From an uncultured Tenacibaculum sp. (GTDB lineage Bacteria > Bacteroidota > Bacteroidia > Flavobacteriales > Flavobacteriaceae): a DNA stretch of 64,000 nucleotides. Shown here one piece after another: positions 49,771 to 60,198 of this stretch. The notes under the pieces are model-generated. The model saw nothing but the letters and a program-made list of their open reading frames with translations, made no database searches and was not told where the DNA came from. Positions within the stretch are counted from its first letter, which is position 1. Each line of letters begins with the position of its first letter. A program made the position numbers and the translations under genes. Location: contig CANMCD010000007.1 in assembly GCA_947496185.1 (NCBI GenBank), positions 1 through 64,000 on the forward strand. Reading direction: 5' to 3'.

Positions 49771-52371
49771 TTATTTAATAATTAATTTTACGTTAACGTT
49801 TTTAATATCATCACTTTTTACGCTTACAAAGTATACGCCTGAAGCTAAATTATCTCGATTAACTGCAATGCTATTTTGTCCATTTTTTATTTCAATAGCT
49901 CTTTCTTGTACTACTTGTCCTAAATGGTTATATAAGATTAAACTTCCCTTTTGTTTTACCACACTGTTGAATATCAAATTAGCGGTATTTGACATTGGGT
50001 TGGGGGATAGATTAAACGTTGCATTATCAAGGTTCAAATCGTCTATAGAAAGCACACTTGTATTGATTAATTTAATTTCACCAACATTCATTTCTTTACT
50101 AACTCTTTGACCATTTTCTGATACCATGGTGAAAATAATCATGGTTGCATCATCGAAATTAGGTAAGCTATGGCTATTATTTGAAAAACTACTAAATGGA
50201 ATTCTAAATTCCTTATTGTTTTCGGTAAGGCTTACACTGGTCTTATATTGATGTTCCCAATCATAAATACTATTTTTAGTAATACGTAGTTCTAATGTTC
50301 CTGTACCACTAGCTTCAAAAGCTAACTCATCATAATCTGAAATGTCTATAGCATTAAATTTTGGTGTGAAAGGTTTGTATACCGAAACATATTCACTAGT
50401 GTTCGCTCTTAAACGAATATTTCTCTCAACAGGAAATTCTCCACTATTAATGTTCTTTTCATTTAATAGCACATCAAATTGCTCAACAGAAGTACTACTA
50501 GCGGCATCATCAACACCCCATGCTCCATCAGACATAAATAGATCGTCTGGTGTATTAACACCATCACCAACTCTAAAACCAATATCAAATAAGTTTCCTG
50601 TGTCTACAGTTATGTTTGAAAGGTATTTAGGGTCAATAGTAAGTGTTGAAGACATGTTTTCTACTTCAGTAGTTTCCGTTCGTTTAAATCCAGCATCAAA
50701 TGTTACAGAATTTGTACCATTAATATTGACTAAACTTAGGTTTAGTTTTCCATTTTTATAAGATCCAGACTTAACAAACATTACTGGAGGAGGTGAGTTT
50801 TTATACTCTTGAATTGTTTTTTTAACTTCTAATAAACGTAATACTTCTTGCGTCAGTAACATTAATTCATCAATAGTATTTGACCATATCTGAAAATTAT
50901 AATAGGTACCATTGTTGTCATACTTATCAAGGTTCCAATGACTTTCTATGTTGAAGTTTTGTCCATTGTTTGTTTCCTTAGCAGAAAAACTTAACGAATA
51001 TTCAGTACCACCGTCGATATTTCTTATTATAGAACGTAAAAAAGTTTGCTCGTTTATAGTGAATGTTGAAACAGAAATTAATTCAGCACCTAATAAACGG
51101 TCGCAAATATATTTGGTATGCTCGTAAACACCATTTTCAGTTTTTAACGCCAAGATGGTACTTACTGTTTGTTTATTTCTTAAATAATCAACTGAAAACA
51201 CCTCTGTTGCATTGGTAATTCCTACTAAATCTGATGGCGATGATTCTATCGCTTCATCTTCATTTATTATATTTACAGGAATAAAATCATCTAAACGTAT
51301 TGTATTATTAGCCGTTTTCTTACCGTATGATTTTTTTTTGGTAATTCTTCGGGCTTTTTCTTTATTGAACCTGAAATTTGTCTTGGTTCTATTGAAATTT
51401 CGTTTACTTATTTGTTGTGATAAACGATTATTACTTTCAAGTCCACCAGTAATTCCTTCCGTAACGGGTGTTGGATCTATGATAAGGATCGGACAACTAA
51501 TTTGACCAGAACAAGCAGGGTCATCACAATCGATTAGACCGTCACCGTCATCGTCAATTCCATTATCACAAATTTCTTCTGGTACTGCCGCTGTTGAACA
51601 CCTTGCTCCGTCGTTTTTAGAACTTGAGGGGCCAAAAGCAAACAAGTTAGAAGAAATAGGGTCTCCATTGTTAATTAAATGAACATCATTGATAATATAG
51701 ATGGTTCCTGTACTATTTGAAGAAATATAAAAGTTACCGTCAACATCAAAATAAACAGCCCCAAAAGTATAATTATTACTACCTAAAATTGGTACTTTAC
51801 CCAGGTCTTCTGCATTTCCAGTGTCAGGGTTTATTCGATATAGTTTATTCGACCCTTTTTCAACAGTGTATAATTGGTTGTCGTTAGCGTTAAAGGCCCA
51901 ATCGTGAATACTTAAATTTTCACTCAGTGTACCAACTCCAATAGAGGTAAGGTAATTCGGCGAAGCAGGGTCCAAATCAATTTTATGATATGAATACGTA
52001 CCTGTTCTGGCATAGTAAATACCGTCATTATTTATATCACCAATATATCTATTGGCTTGAGGTAAGGCACTAATAGTATATGTGTTTACCGTAAAGTCAT
52101 CTCCAATTCTAACAATCTTCCCATCTGATCCTTTTAAAGATCCCCACATATATCCATCTTTAGGGTTGTACCCTACAGCATTAATGGATTCTGCAGTAAT
52201 ATTCGTAGCAATTTCAAAAGAGCTTCCTGAAGCTAAGTCAATACGAAATACATCGTTGTTTTGAAATAAGTATGCCCGATCGTCGCAATTGAAAGGCTGA
52301 TCTTGTGCTACAGCCTTGGGGACTGCTAGTGTCAAGAACACTAGCATAAAAAAATAGTTAATTCTATACAT
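49771..52371 (-). CDS. Secreted protein with T9SS sorting domain
   Basis: 866 residues. Signal peptide MYRINYFFMLVFLTLAVPKAVAQ; a beta-propeller-like N-terminal region of the DUF6923 kind (YLFQNNDVFRIDLASGSSFE to SSNSTGTIYIINDV, about 30-250); the Ca-binding spacer CDNGIDDDGDGLIDCDDPAC; beta domains in the middle; and a C-terminal type A sorting domain (FNLSPNPMSNTANLIFNS to GVYFVSVKSD, KLIIK). It should cross the outer membrane by the type IX system. Function unknown, perhaps adhesion. Confidence 0.85.
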   Translation of the reverse strand: MYRINYFFMLVFLTLAVPKAVAQDQPFNCDDRAYLFQNNDVFRIDLASGSSFEIATNITAESINAVGYNPKDGYMWGSLKGSDGKIVRIGDDFTVNTYTISALPQANRYIGDINNDGIYYARTGTYSYHKIDLDPASPNYLTSIGVGTLSENLSIHDWAFNANDNQLYTVEKGSNKLYRINPDTGNAEDLGKVPILGSNNYTFGAVYFDVDGNFYISSNSTGTIYIINDVHLINNGDPISSNLFAFGPSSSKNDGARCSTAAVPEEICDNGIDDDGDGLIDCDDPACSGQISCPILIIDPTPVTEGITGGLESNNRLSQQISKRNFNRTKTNFRFNKEKARRITKKKSYGKKTANNTIRLDDFIPVNIINEDEAIESSPSDLVGITNATEVFSVDYLRNKQTVSTILALKTENGVYEHTKYICDRLLGAELISVSTFTINEQTFLRSIIRNIDGGTEYSLSFSAKETNNGQNFNIESHWNLDKYDNNGTYYNFQIWSNTIDELMLLTQEVLRLLEVKKTIQEYKNSPPPVMFVKSGSYKNGKLNLSLVNINGTNSVTFDAGFKRTETTEVENMSSTLTIDPKYLSNITVDTGNLFDIGFRVGDGVNTPDDLFMSDGAWGVDDAASSTSVEQFDVLLNEKNINSGEFPVERNIRLRANTSEYVSVYKPFTPKFNAIDISDYDELAFEASGTGTLELRITKNSIYDWEHQYKTSVSLTENNKEFRIPFSSFSNNSHSLPNFDDATMIIFTMVSENGQRVSKEMNVGEIKLINTSVLSIDDLNLDNATFNLSPNPMSNTANLIFNSVVKQKGSLILYNHLGQVVQERAIEIKNGQNSIAVNRDNLASGVYFVSVKSDDIKNVNVKLIIK

Positions 52372-52605
52372 AATATTTGGGTGTTAACTGGTTAGTTTTG
52401 TGGTATTTAATATACGATCATTTTAATATTTTGTCGAAATAAATGGTTTGTTGTGGGTTTACTGTAGGTGATTGGTTGTTTTCTGTAGATGAATTGATAT
52501 AAATTATCGTTTAACGGTTTTTTTTAACAGACGAATGGACTGATTTTAGAAGAATATTTTTTGTTTTGGTATGACAATTGATAAGGTTATGCAAACAAAC
52601 TTTAT

Positions 52606-53235
52606 ATGAAAATATATATTTTTATTTTGGCTACACTGATTTCTGGTTGTTCAGGAATTAAAAATTTAAACTCCAAGCTTTATAATACAGTTCCAAAAGA
52701 ATATGAATCGATAAAAATGAAGGTTTCAGGTACGAATGGTTTTTTACCGGGAAGAAATATAAGTTTTGGAGATTATAGTGCAAAAAAAATTAAAAGAAGT
52801 GCTATTGTAGAAATCCAAAATGAGTACCCTACAAGAAAAAGTAGTTTTACCCAAAGGCATGTTAACGGAATGTCTGCTAAAGTTAGTTTTAAAGAAGAGT
52901 TTGATGAAATAATAGATATTGATCAAGTTAGTAGGTTGCGATTAACAATAAGGGGGGATATAATATTAGAAAACGAAGAATGGGAGTTTTATAATATTGA
53001 TTATTCTGGTGATCTTTTGGCTACCAATTCTAATGGAGAACAAATTTGGATCTACGAAGTTAATGGAGGTTATGATTTTGTCGTTGATGAAAAAATTGTT
53101 GCTGGATTTGCTAAAGATGTGAATCAGGGGGCATGGAAAAGCTTAACAGATTTTGCTTGGATTATTGAGGGACTAAGCCCCAAAAAAAAGTTAATTCTAG
53201 CTAGTTTAATTACAACAACGATTTATTATGAATAG
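52606..53235 (+). CDS. Hypothetical lipoprotein
   Basis: 209 residues with lipobox LISGCSG (Cys 15). The remainder is mixed alpha-beta with a C-terminal hydrophobic segment (KKLILASLITTTIYY). No family recognised. Divergent from the T9SS gene, with 234 bases between them, and ending at a strong bidirectional terminator. Confidence 0.7.
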   Translation: MKIYIFILATLISGCSGIKNLNSKLYNTVPKEYESIKMKVSGTNGFLPGRNISFGDYSAKKIKRSAIVEIQNEYPTRKSSFTQRHVNGMSAKVSFKEEFDEIIDIDQVSRLRLTIRGDIILENEEWEFYNIDYSGDLLATNSNGEQIWIYEVNGGYDFVVDEKIVAGFAKDVNQGAWKSLTDFAWIIEGLSPKKKLILASLITTTIYYE

Positions 53236-53256
53236 TTGTTTTGATTGTGACATTAT

Positions 53257-53289
53257 AAAAAAAAGAGCCAATTTAAGGCTCTTTTTTTT
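53257..53289. terminator. Bidirectional terminator
   Basis: AAAAAAAAGAGCC (53257-53269) and GGCTCTTTTTTTT (53277-53289) form a 13-bp stem with a 7-base loop, between the lipoprotein and the convergent purA gene. Confidence 0.85.
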
Positions 53290-54559
53290 ATCTATTTATC
53301 GTTTGTTTTCTATCAGGTCCTACTGAGACAATTTTTACAGGTACTTCTGTTTCTTTTTCAATAAAACTGATGTACTCAAGTAAATTTTTAGGTAGCTCTT
53401 CACTACTTGTCATACTTGTTAAGTCATTGCTCCAACCTTTAAACTCCGTGTATATTGGAGTGATGTTTTCGGGTTCAATATTATAGGGTAAATGTGAAAT
53501 TTCTTCGCCTTTATATTTGTATGAGGTACATACTTTTAGGGTGTCAAATCCAGAAAGAACATCTCCCTTCATCATCATTAACTGTGTTACACCGTTAACT
53601 TGAATAGCATATTTTAAAGCGACTAAATCTAACCATCCACATCTTCTAGGACGACCTGTTGTTGCTCCAAATTCATGCCCAACTTTCGCCATTGTTTCTC
53701 CATCCTTATCAAATAATTCAGTAGGAAATGGGCCTGAACCTACACGAGTGGTGTATGCTTTAAAAATTCCGAATACTTCTTTTATTCTATTAGGAGCGAT
53801 TCCTAATCCAGTACAAGCACCAGCAGCTGTGGTGTTTGAAGAAGTAACAAAAGGATACGTTCCAAAGTCAATATCTAATAATGAACCTTGTGCACCTTCA
53901 GCTAGTATGGTTTTACCTTCTTTAATAGCGGTGTTTAAAAACTCTTCTGAATCAATAAAGGTTAAGGTTTTTAACTTTTCAATTCCAGCAACGAACTCAG
54001 CTTCTAACTCTTTGAGGTCAAATTGAATGTCAACATCAAAGAAGTCTAACATTTTTAAATGTTTCTCTGTTAAGATGTCATATTTTTCTTTCCAGTTGTC
54101 TAACTCTAGGTCACCAACTCGCATACCGTTTCGTCCAGTTTTATCCATATAGGTAGGGCCAATACCTTTAAGTGTTGATCCTATTTTAGCTTTTCCTTTA
54201 GATGTTTCTGAAGCGGCATCTAGCAAACGGTGGGTTGGTAAAATTAAATGTGCTTTACGAGATATTAATAATTTAGAAGTGTAATTTATTTGATGTACAT
54301 CTAAATTTTCTAACTCTTTTTTGAATATCACAGGATCAATTACGACACCATTTCCAACAACATTGGTTGCTGTTTTGTGAAAAATTCCTGAAGGTATGGT
54401 ATGTAAAACATGTTTATTTCCATCAAAAATTAACGTATGTCCTGCATTAGGCCCTCCTTGGAAACGAGCTATAATATCGTATTCTTTTGTAAGTACATCT
54501 ACAATTTTTCCTTTTCCCTCGTCACCCCATTGTAATCCGAGTAATAAGTCTACTGCCAT
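53288..54559 (-). CDS. purA: Adenylosuccinate synthase
   Basis: 423 residues. N-terminal GLQWGDEGKGK (8-18) with the catalytic aspartate, GGPNAGHTL, then GPTYMDKTGRNGMRVGD, FEGAQG-type loop ILAEGAQGSLLDIDFGTYPF and the C-terminal arginine loop TGRPRRCGW. It converts IMP and aspartate to adenylosuccinate using GTP in AMP synthesis. It is last in the rsh-fur-purA run, 17 bases after fur. Confidence 0.96.
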   Translation of the reverse strand: MAVDLLLGLQWGDEGKGKIVDVLTKEYDIIARFQGGPNAGHTLIFDGNKHVLHTIPSGIFHKTATNVVGNGVVIDPVIFKKELENLDVHQINYTSKLLISRKAHLILPTHRLLDAASETSKGKAKIGSTLKGIGPTYMDKTGRNGMRVGDLELDNWKEKYDILTEKHLKMLDFFDVDIQFDLKELEAEFVAGIEKLKTLTFIDSEEFLNTAIKEGKTILAEGAQGSLLDIDFGTYPFVTSSNTTAAGACTGLGIAPNRIKEVFGIFKAYTTRVGSGPFPTELFDKDGETMAKVGHEFGATTGRPRRCGWLDLVALKYAIQVNGVTQLMMMKGDVLSGFDTLKVCTSYKYKGEEISHLPYNIEPENITPIYTEFKGWSNDLTSMTSSEELPKNLLEYISFIEKETEVPVKIVSVGPDRKQTINR

Positions 54560-54576
54560 GTATGTTGTGTTATTGT

Positions 54577-55047
54577 TTAGTTTTTTTGAATATCGTTAGT
54601 ATCTTCTTTTTTTGTAGTTCCGTAGAAGTATAAAGAGTGGTTATGAATATCAATGTTAAAAACTTCTTCAATGGTTTTTTTAATAGTTTGGATTCTAGGA
54701 TCACAAAATTCTTTTACATCCCCCGTATCTGTGAAGATTACGTGGTCATGATTTTTATCAAAGTAACTTTTTTCATATCGAGCCATAGTTTGACCGTCAA
54801 ACTGGTGTTTTCTTACGAGTCCGCAATCTAACAGTAAATCAATAGTGTTGTATAAGGTAGCCCTACTTACACGGTAATTTTTATTTTTCATTTTAATATA
54901 CAGCGATTCGATATCGAAATGTTCTTCTGCATCGTATATTTCTTGTAAAATAGCGTAACGTTCAGGGGTTTTTCGGTGTTTTTTTTCCTCTAAATACGAG
55001 GTGAACACTTTTTTTACAATTTCTTGATTGTCTGTGGCGTTGTTCAT
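54577..55047 (-). CDS. fur: Fur family regulator
   Basis: 156 residues. Winged helix ([28 protein letters not shown], recognition helix [19 protein letters not shown]) and metal site HDHVIF with FCDPR. The usual structural-zinc CxxC after the H-x-H is missing (DTGDVKEF). It probably senses iron or another metal and represses uptake genes. Lies between rsh and purA in the same direction. Confidence 0.9.
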   Translation of the reverse strand: MNNATDNQEIVKKVFTSYLEEKKHRKTPERYAILQEIYDAEEHFDIESLYIKMKNKNYRVSRATLYNTIDLLLDCGLVRKHQFDGQTMARYEKSYFDKNHDHVIFTDTGDVKEFCDPRIQTIKKTIEEVFNIDIHNHSLYFYGTTKKEDTNDIQKN

Positions 55048-55120
55048 CCTTTTGGAATTTTACTAAAAAGCAAATTTACGTTTATTTGTTGATATAAAAG
55101 CTATGTTTTTTAATGGAAGT

Positions 55121-57337
55121 TTATAAAGTATTTACACGTTCTACTTTTTGAATTCCATCGAGTCTTTTTATTTTCTCTATGAGCTTGTTTAGTTGTGATT
55201 TATTTTTGATACCCAAGGTTAGGCTTCCTTCGAATACACCATCATCTCCAATAATACTGATACCATATATATATACATCCATACTATTGGATATAATTCT
55301 TGTGATATGGTTGGCAATTCCTTTTTTATCAATCCCTGATAATTTTAATGAAGCTTTGAATTCACGTTGTGTAGAGTCAATCCACTTGGCAGGCATGATT
55401 CGGTACGCATAATTTGATTGCATAGAAATAGCATTCGGACAATCATTTTTATGTACTTTGATACCTTCATTTATGGTTACGAAGCCAAAAACTTTATCAC
55501 CTGGTATCGGTGTACAACATTTAGATAAGGTATAATCTAATGTTTGCTCATCTTTACCAAAAACCAACGAGTCGAAATTGCTAGTTACTTCTTCTTTATC
55601 GGTTACGTTTTTACTAGTGTTTCTCTTGAAAGTACTCCTAATAAAACTCATAATAGGCCCACTTCGCTGTTGGATAAACTCTTTAAGTTTAGTGTTGTCT
55701 ATAGCACCATTACCCACTCTGTAGAAAAGGTCAAAACTGGTCTTAAAACCAAAATAACTGGCTATCTCATGAATCGTTTTTTCATTGGTGCTTATTTTTA
55801 AATGCCTAAGCTTACGTAATAGTATCGCCTTACCTTCTTCAGCTATTTTCTTTTCTTCAGCCTTTAAGGCTGATTTTATTTTTGTTCTCGCCCTTGCCGT
55901 TAAGACAAAATCCAACCATCGAACATTTGGTTTGTTGTTGGCAGCGGTTAACACTTCTACTTGATCTCCACTATTTAGTTGATGACTAAGTGGAACAAGT
56001 TTGCCATTGACTTTTGCTCCTCTACATTTCAATCCAACATCTGTGTGAACTGAAAAAGCAAAATCAAGTGCCGAAGCTCCTTTAGGTAATGATTTTAAAT
56101 CACCTCTAGGAGTGAATACATAAATTTCTTTTGCATATAGGTTTAATTTGAAATCTTCTACAAAATCGACAGCATTAATACTTTGGTTTTCTAGGGTTTC
56201 TTTTAATCTGTTAAGCCACCCTTCTAAACCATTTTCATTAAGTGTACCTTGCTTGTATTTAAAATGCGCTGCATATCCTTTTTCCGCAATTTCATCCATT
56301 CTCTGTGAGCGTATTTGAACTTCTACCCATTTAGATTCAGGACCAATAACAGTAATATGAAGTGCTTCATATCCTGTAGATTTGGGTTGTGAAATCCAGT
56401 CTCTTAATCGAGAAGGATTAGGTTTAAAATAGTCGGTTACAATAGAATATATTTTCCAAGCATCAAACTTCTCATCATTTGAAGTAGGTTGATAGATAAT
56501 TCGAATAGCAAACTTGTCGTATACTTCTTCAAAAGTTACGTTTTGTTTACGCATCTTTCTTCGAATTGAAAAAATAGATTTAAAACGCCCTTTGATTTCA
56601 TAGTTAAATTTGTTTTTATCTAATGCTTTCTTTAGCACGTCAGTAAAACTATCAATATATTTTTGTTGTTCCTCTTTACTATCTTTGATTTTATTTAAGA
56701 TATCATTATATACATCTGGCTCTGTATATTTTAGGCCTAAATCTTCTAATTCTGTTTTGATGTTGTACAAACCCAAACGATGTGCCATAGGGGCATATAT
56801 GTATAAGGTCTCAGAAGCGATTTTGACTTGCTTGTGAGGAGGCATCGCATCCATGGTTTGCATATTGTGAAGCCTATCTGCTATTTTGATTAGAATTACT
56901 CGGACATCATCATGGAGTGTCAACAACATTTTACGGAAGTTTTCCGCTTGTATAGAGTAGTCTTGTTCTTTCCGTAAATTGGAAATTTTAGTCAAACCAC
57001 TTACGATACGTGCGATACTTTCACCAAATAAACGTTCGATGTCTTCTACAGTATAATGGGTGTCTTCAACCACGTCGTGAAGTAAGGCAGCAGCAATGGA
57101 AGTTGCTCCTAAACCAATTTCATAAGCCACAACCTTTGCTACCGCAATCGGATGAAATATATACGGCTCACCAGTTTTTCGTCTTTGTTCAGAATGTGCT
57201 TCAACAGCTACTTCAAAAGCTTTGCGTATTAATTTTTTATCATCATCCGAAAGGGTTTGGTATGCTCCTTTGAGTAAATCTTTGTACCGATTGGTAATTT
57301 CTTTATTTTCCTCATCGATCGTCGCATCATAACTCAT
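55121..57337 (-). CDS. rsh: Bifunctional (p)ppGpp synthetase/hydrolase
   Basis: 738 residues, full-length RelA/SpoT. HD hydrolase (about 45-190) with LLHDVVEDTHY and IKIADRLHNM, synthetase (about 250-360) with the substrate loop RRKMRKQNVTFEEVYDKFAI, DWISQPKSTGYEALH and the E-V-Q-I-R motif, TGS domain (about 400-460), and a C-terminal ACT domain. Both active sites look intact, so it should make and degrade (p)ppGpp. First gene of the rsh-fur-purA run. Confidence 0.95.
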   Translation of the reverse strand: MSYDATIDEENKEITNRYKDLLKGAYQTLSDDDKKLIRKAFEVAVEAHSEQRRKTGEPYIFHPIAVAKVVAYEIGLGATSIAAALLHDVVEDTHYTVEDIERLFGESIARIVSGLTKISNLRKEQDYSIQAENFRKMLLTLHDDVRVILIKIADRLHNMQTMDAMPPHKQVKIASETLYIYAPMAHRLGLYNIKTELEDLGLKYTEPDVYNDILNKIKDSKEEQQKYIDSFTDVLKKALDKNKFNYEIKGRFKSIFSIRRKMRKQNVTFEEVYDKFAIRIIYQPTSNDEKFDAWKIYSIVTDYFKPNPSRLRDWISQPKSTGYEALHITVIGPESKWVEVQIRSQRMDEIAEKGYAAHFKYKQGTLNENGLEGWLNRLKETLENQSINAVDFVEDFKLNLYAKEIYVFTPRGDLKSLPKGASALDFAFSVHTDVGLKCRGAKVNGKLVPLSHQLNSGDQVEVLTAANNKPNVRWLDFVLTARARTKIKSALKAEEKKIAEEGKAILLRKLRHLKISTNEKTIHEIASYFGFKTSFDLFYRVGNGAIDNTKLKEFIQQRSGPIMSFIRSTFKRNTSKNVTDKEEVTSNFDSLVFGKDEQTLDYTLSKCCTPIPGDKVFGFVTINEGIKVHKNDCPNAISMQSNYAYRIMPAKWIDSTQREFKASLKLSGIDKKGIANHITRIISNSMDVYIYGISIIGDDGVFEGSLTLGIKNKSQLNKLIEKIKRLDGIQKVERVNTL

Positions 57338-57688
57338 ACACTTAATACTTTATTGGTTCTATCGGGGTTTCAAAATGAAAAGTAATACAAACAATTTTAT
57401 TGGGCAAGAATTAATGTAAAATGTTGTAGTGACTTTCCTGTTTTTAATACTTTTTTCTATTGTCGGTTCAGTTTTGGTACGAGCTTACGTTGTTATATAA
57501 TTCATTTTAATATTCATAAAAACAGGTAGGTAAAGAAGAGAGTAGATCGGGGATAAGTTTAAGGTTCTTGTACTTAAAAAAGAAAAAAATAAGAGGTGTT
57601 AAAATAACGGTTTGTATACGGATAAAATAGGGACTGTTTTTTTGGTTTAAATTATGTAAATTTGCAGGCTAAATCAGACAATTTAACA
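57338..57688. other. Divergent promoter region, rsh and pheT
   Basis: 351 bases without a gene. A -7 box TAAATTTG at 57657-57664 precedes pheT by 24 bases. Two arms CCTGTTTTTA (57437-57446) and TAAAAACAGG (57517-57526) form a 10-bp inverted repeat 70 bases apart, of unknown role. Confidence 0.5.
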
Positions 57689-60115
57689 ATGAAGATATCA
57701 TATAATTGGCTACGACAATTTTTACAAACCGAGCTTGAAGCTGAAAAAATAGGAGAATTACTAACCGATTTAGGGTTAGAAGTTGAGGGGATAGAAAAGG
57801 TGGAAAGTATAAAAGGAAGTCTACAAGGTGTGGTTGTAGGTGAGGTACTAACTTGTCAAAAACACCCCAATGCTGATAAACTTAAGGTTACCACTGTAAA
57901 TTTGGGTGGTGAAAAACCTGTTCAAATTGTATGTGGTGCCCCAAACGTTGATGCAGGGCAAAAAGTACCTGTGGCAACTATTGGTACTTTGCTATATGAT
58001 GAAAAAGGAGAAAGCTTTAAAATAAAAAAAGGAAAAATAAGAGGAGAAGAAAGTCATGGAATGATCTGTGCTGAAGACGAATTAGGCTTAGGGAAAGGCC
58101 ATGATGGTATTATGATTTTAGAGGAAAGTCTAACACCTGGTACTCCTTGTGCTGAAGTATTTAATATTGAAACAGATTATGTTTTTGAGATTGGGTTAAC
58201 GCCTAACAGAGCAGATGCAATGAGCCATTATGGAGTTGCTCGTGACTTGAGAGCAGGCTTGATTCAGCAAGGTACTAGTTTAGAATTAATATCGCCATCG
58301 GTATCTAATTTTCATGTAGATGAACGTACATTAAAAGTTGATATTGAGGTTGAAAATAAGGATTTAGTTCCAAGATATTGCGGAATAACAATCACTGATG
58401 TAGAAATAAAAGAATCTCCAGAATGGATTCAGAATAGGTTAAAAGCAATTGGAATAACACCTAAAAACAATGTTGTTGATATTACTAATTATGTACTGCA
58501 TGAATTAGGACAACCTTTGCACGCTTTTGATGTTTCTAAGATAAAAGGTAATAAAGTAGTTGTTAAAAACTTACCAGAAGGAACAACGTTTGTAACGTTG
58601 GATGAAGTTGAAAGAACGTTGTCATCAGAAGATATCATGATTTGTGATGTAGATGATAATCCTTTGTGTATTGGCGGTGTTTTTGGTGGTTTAAAATCTG
58701 GAGTTACAGAAAACACAACGTCTATTTTCTTAGAAAGTGCTTATTTTGATCCAGTTTCCATAAGAAAAACAGCAAAACGTCATGGACTTAATACAGATGC
58801 TTCCTTCAGGTTTGAAAGAGGAATCGATATTAACATGACAAAGTATGCTTTGAAAAGAGCAGCGTTATTAATTGAGGAGTATGCTGGAGGAAAATTGTCT
58901 TCGGATGCTATGGATTTTTATCCTGTAAAAATGAATGACTTTCAAGTGTTCTTGTCATTTGAAAATACCTATAGATTAATAGGGCAGGAAATACCAAAGG
59001 AAACGATTAAAAATATTTTAGCATCTCTAGATATAAAAATAAACAGTGCTACTGAAGGAGGGTTAGGTTTAACCATTCCTTCTTATAGGGTAGATGTACA
59101 ACGAGAGGCGGATATTATCGAAGAGATATTACGAGTTTATGGATACAATAATATAGAGTTTTCTCATAAATTGAACACTTCGATTTCTTTCGATGTAAAC
59201 AATGACGTTAAAGTAGAAAATTATATAGGTGATCAACTTACATCTCTTGGATTTAATGAGATGATGAATAATTCGCTCACAAAATCATCCTATGCAGATT
59301 TGTCTGAAAATATAGATCCAACAAATCATGTAGAGATGCTTAATCCATTGAGTAATGACTTAAAGGTATTACGTCAATCTTTATTGTTTAGTGGTTTAGA
59401 AAGTATTGCCTACAATATCAATAGAAAGCAACATTCGTTGAAGTTTTATGAATTTGGAAAAACATATCATAAATACGATAGCGGTTATCAAGAAGAAAAG
59501 CATATAACGCTTTTTGTTACTGGAAATAAGACGAAAGAGAGTTGGAATACATCAAATCAGGCTTCAGATTTTTTCTATATGAAAGGAGTGATTACTGCTG
59601 TATTAAAAAGATTAGGAATAACCTCATTAAAAACGTCACCAATCAAATCGGATGTTTTTACAGAAGGTATTTTATTGAGTGTGGGTAAGGTAAAGTTGGT
59701 TGAGTTCGGTGTGGTAAAAAAGAAACTACTAAAAGAATTTTCAATAAAGCAAGAAGTGTTATTTGCTGATTTTAATTGGCAAAATTTATTAAGCTTGATA
59801 GGTAAGAAAACAATAAAAGTTTCTGAGCTACCAAAGTATCCTGCTGTTAAAAGAGATCTAGCCCTTTTATTAGATGACGCCATTGCTTTTAAGGAGGTGT
59901 ATAATTTAGCTTTCCAATCGGAAAGAAAGTTATTGAAAGAAGTTGATTTATTTGATGTATATGAAGGTGATAAACTACCAGAAGGAAAGAAGTCGTATGC
60001 TTTAAGTTTTATTATTCAAGATGAAAATAAAACACTAGCAGACAAACAAATTGACAAGATAATGCAGAAGCTACAGCAAACCTTTGAAAAGAATTTAGGC
60101 GCTGTTTTACGATAA
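57689..60115 (+). CDS. pheT: Phenylalanyl-tRNA synthetase beta subunit
   Basis: 808 residues from ATG 57689 (KISYNWLRQFL is the conserved N-terminus; the extra nine codons upstream are not). tRNA-binding domain (about 40-150, VVVGEVLTCQKHPNADKLKV), B3/B4 editing region, B5 domain and C-terminal FDX-ACB anticodon-binding domain (PAVKRDLALLLDD to the end). It charges tRNA-Phe with the alpha subunit, which is encoded elsewhere. Confidence 0.96.
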   Translation: MKISYNWLRQFLQTELEAEKIGELLTDLGLEVEGIEKVESIKGSLQGVVVGEVLTCQKHPNADKLKVTTVNLGGEKPVQIVCGAPNVDAGQKVPVATIGTLLYDEKGESFKIKKGKIRGEESHGMICAEDELGLGKGHDGIMILEESLTPGTPCAEVFNIETDYVFEIGLTPNRADAMSHYGVARDLRAGLIQQGTSLELISPSVSNFHVDERTLKVDIEVENKDLVPRYCGITITDVEIKESPEWIQNRLKAIGITPKNNVVDITNYVLHELGQPLHAFDVSKIKGNKVVVKNLPEGTTFVTLDEVERTLSSEDIMICDVDDNPLCIGGVFGGLKSGVTENTTSIFLESAYFDPVSIRKTAKRHGLNTDASFRFERGIDINMTKYALKRAALLIEEYAGGKLSSDAMDFYPVKMNDFQVFLSFENTYRLIGQEIPKETIKNILASLDIKINSATEGGLGLTIPSYRVDVQREADIIEEILRVYGYNNIEFSHKLNTSISFDVNNDVKVENYIGDQLTSLGFNEMMNNSLTKSSYADLSENIDPTNHVEMLNPLSNDLKVLRQSLLFSGLESIAYNINRKQHSLKFYEFGKTYHKYDSGYQEEKHITLFVTGNKTKESWNTSNQASDFFYMKGVITAVLKRLGITSLKTSPIKSDVFTEGILLSVGKVKLVEFGVVKKKLLKEFSIKQEVLFADFNWQNLLSLIGKKTIKVSELPKYPAVKRDLALLLDDAIAFKEVYNLAFQSERKLLKEVDLFDVYEGDKLPEGKKSYALSFIIQDENKTLADKQIDKIMQKLQQTFEKNLGAVLR

Positions 60116-60121
60116 TTAAAG

Positions 60122-60144
60122 AACTCCAATTTTGGAGTTTTTTT
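60122..60144 (+). terminator. Rho-independent terminator
   Basis: AACTCCAA (60122-60129), TT, TTGGAGTT (60132-60139), then five T. Ends pheT before pyrD. Confidence 0.8.
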
Positions 60145-60198
60145 ATGCTTTTAAAGAGAGATTAAAAAAGACATACAACAACTAGAAATATCGATTCA

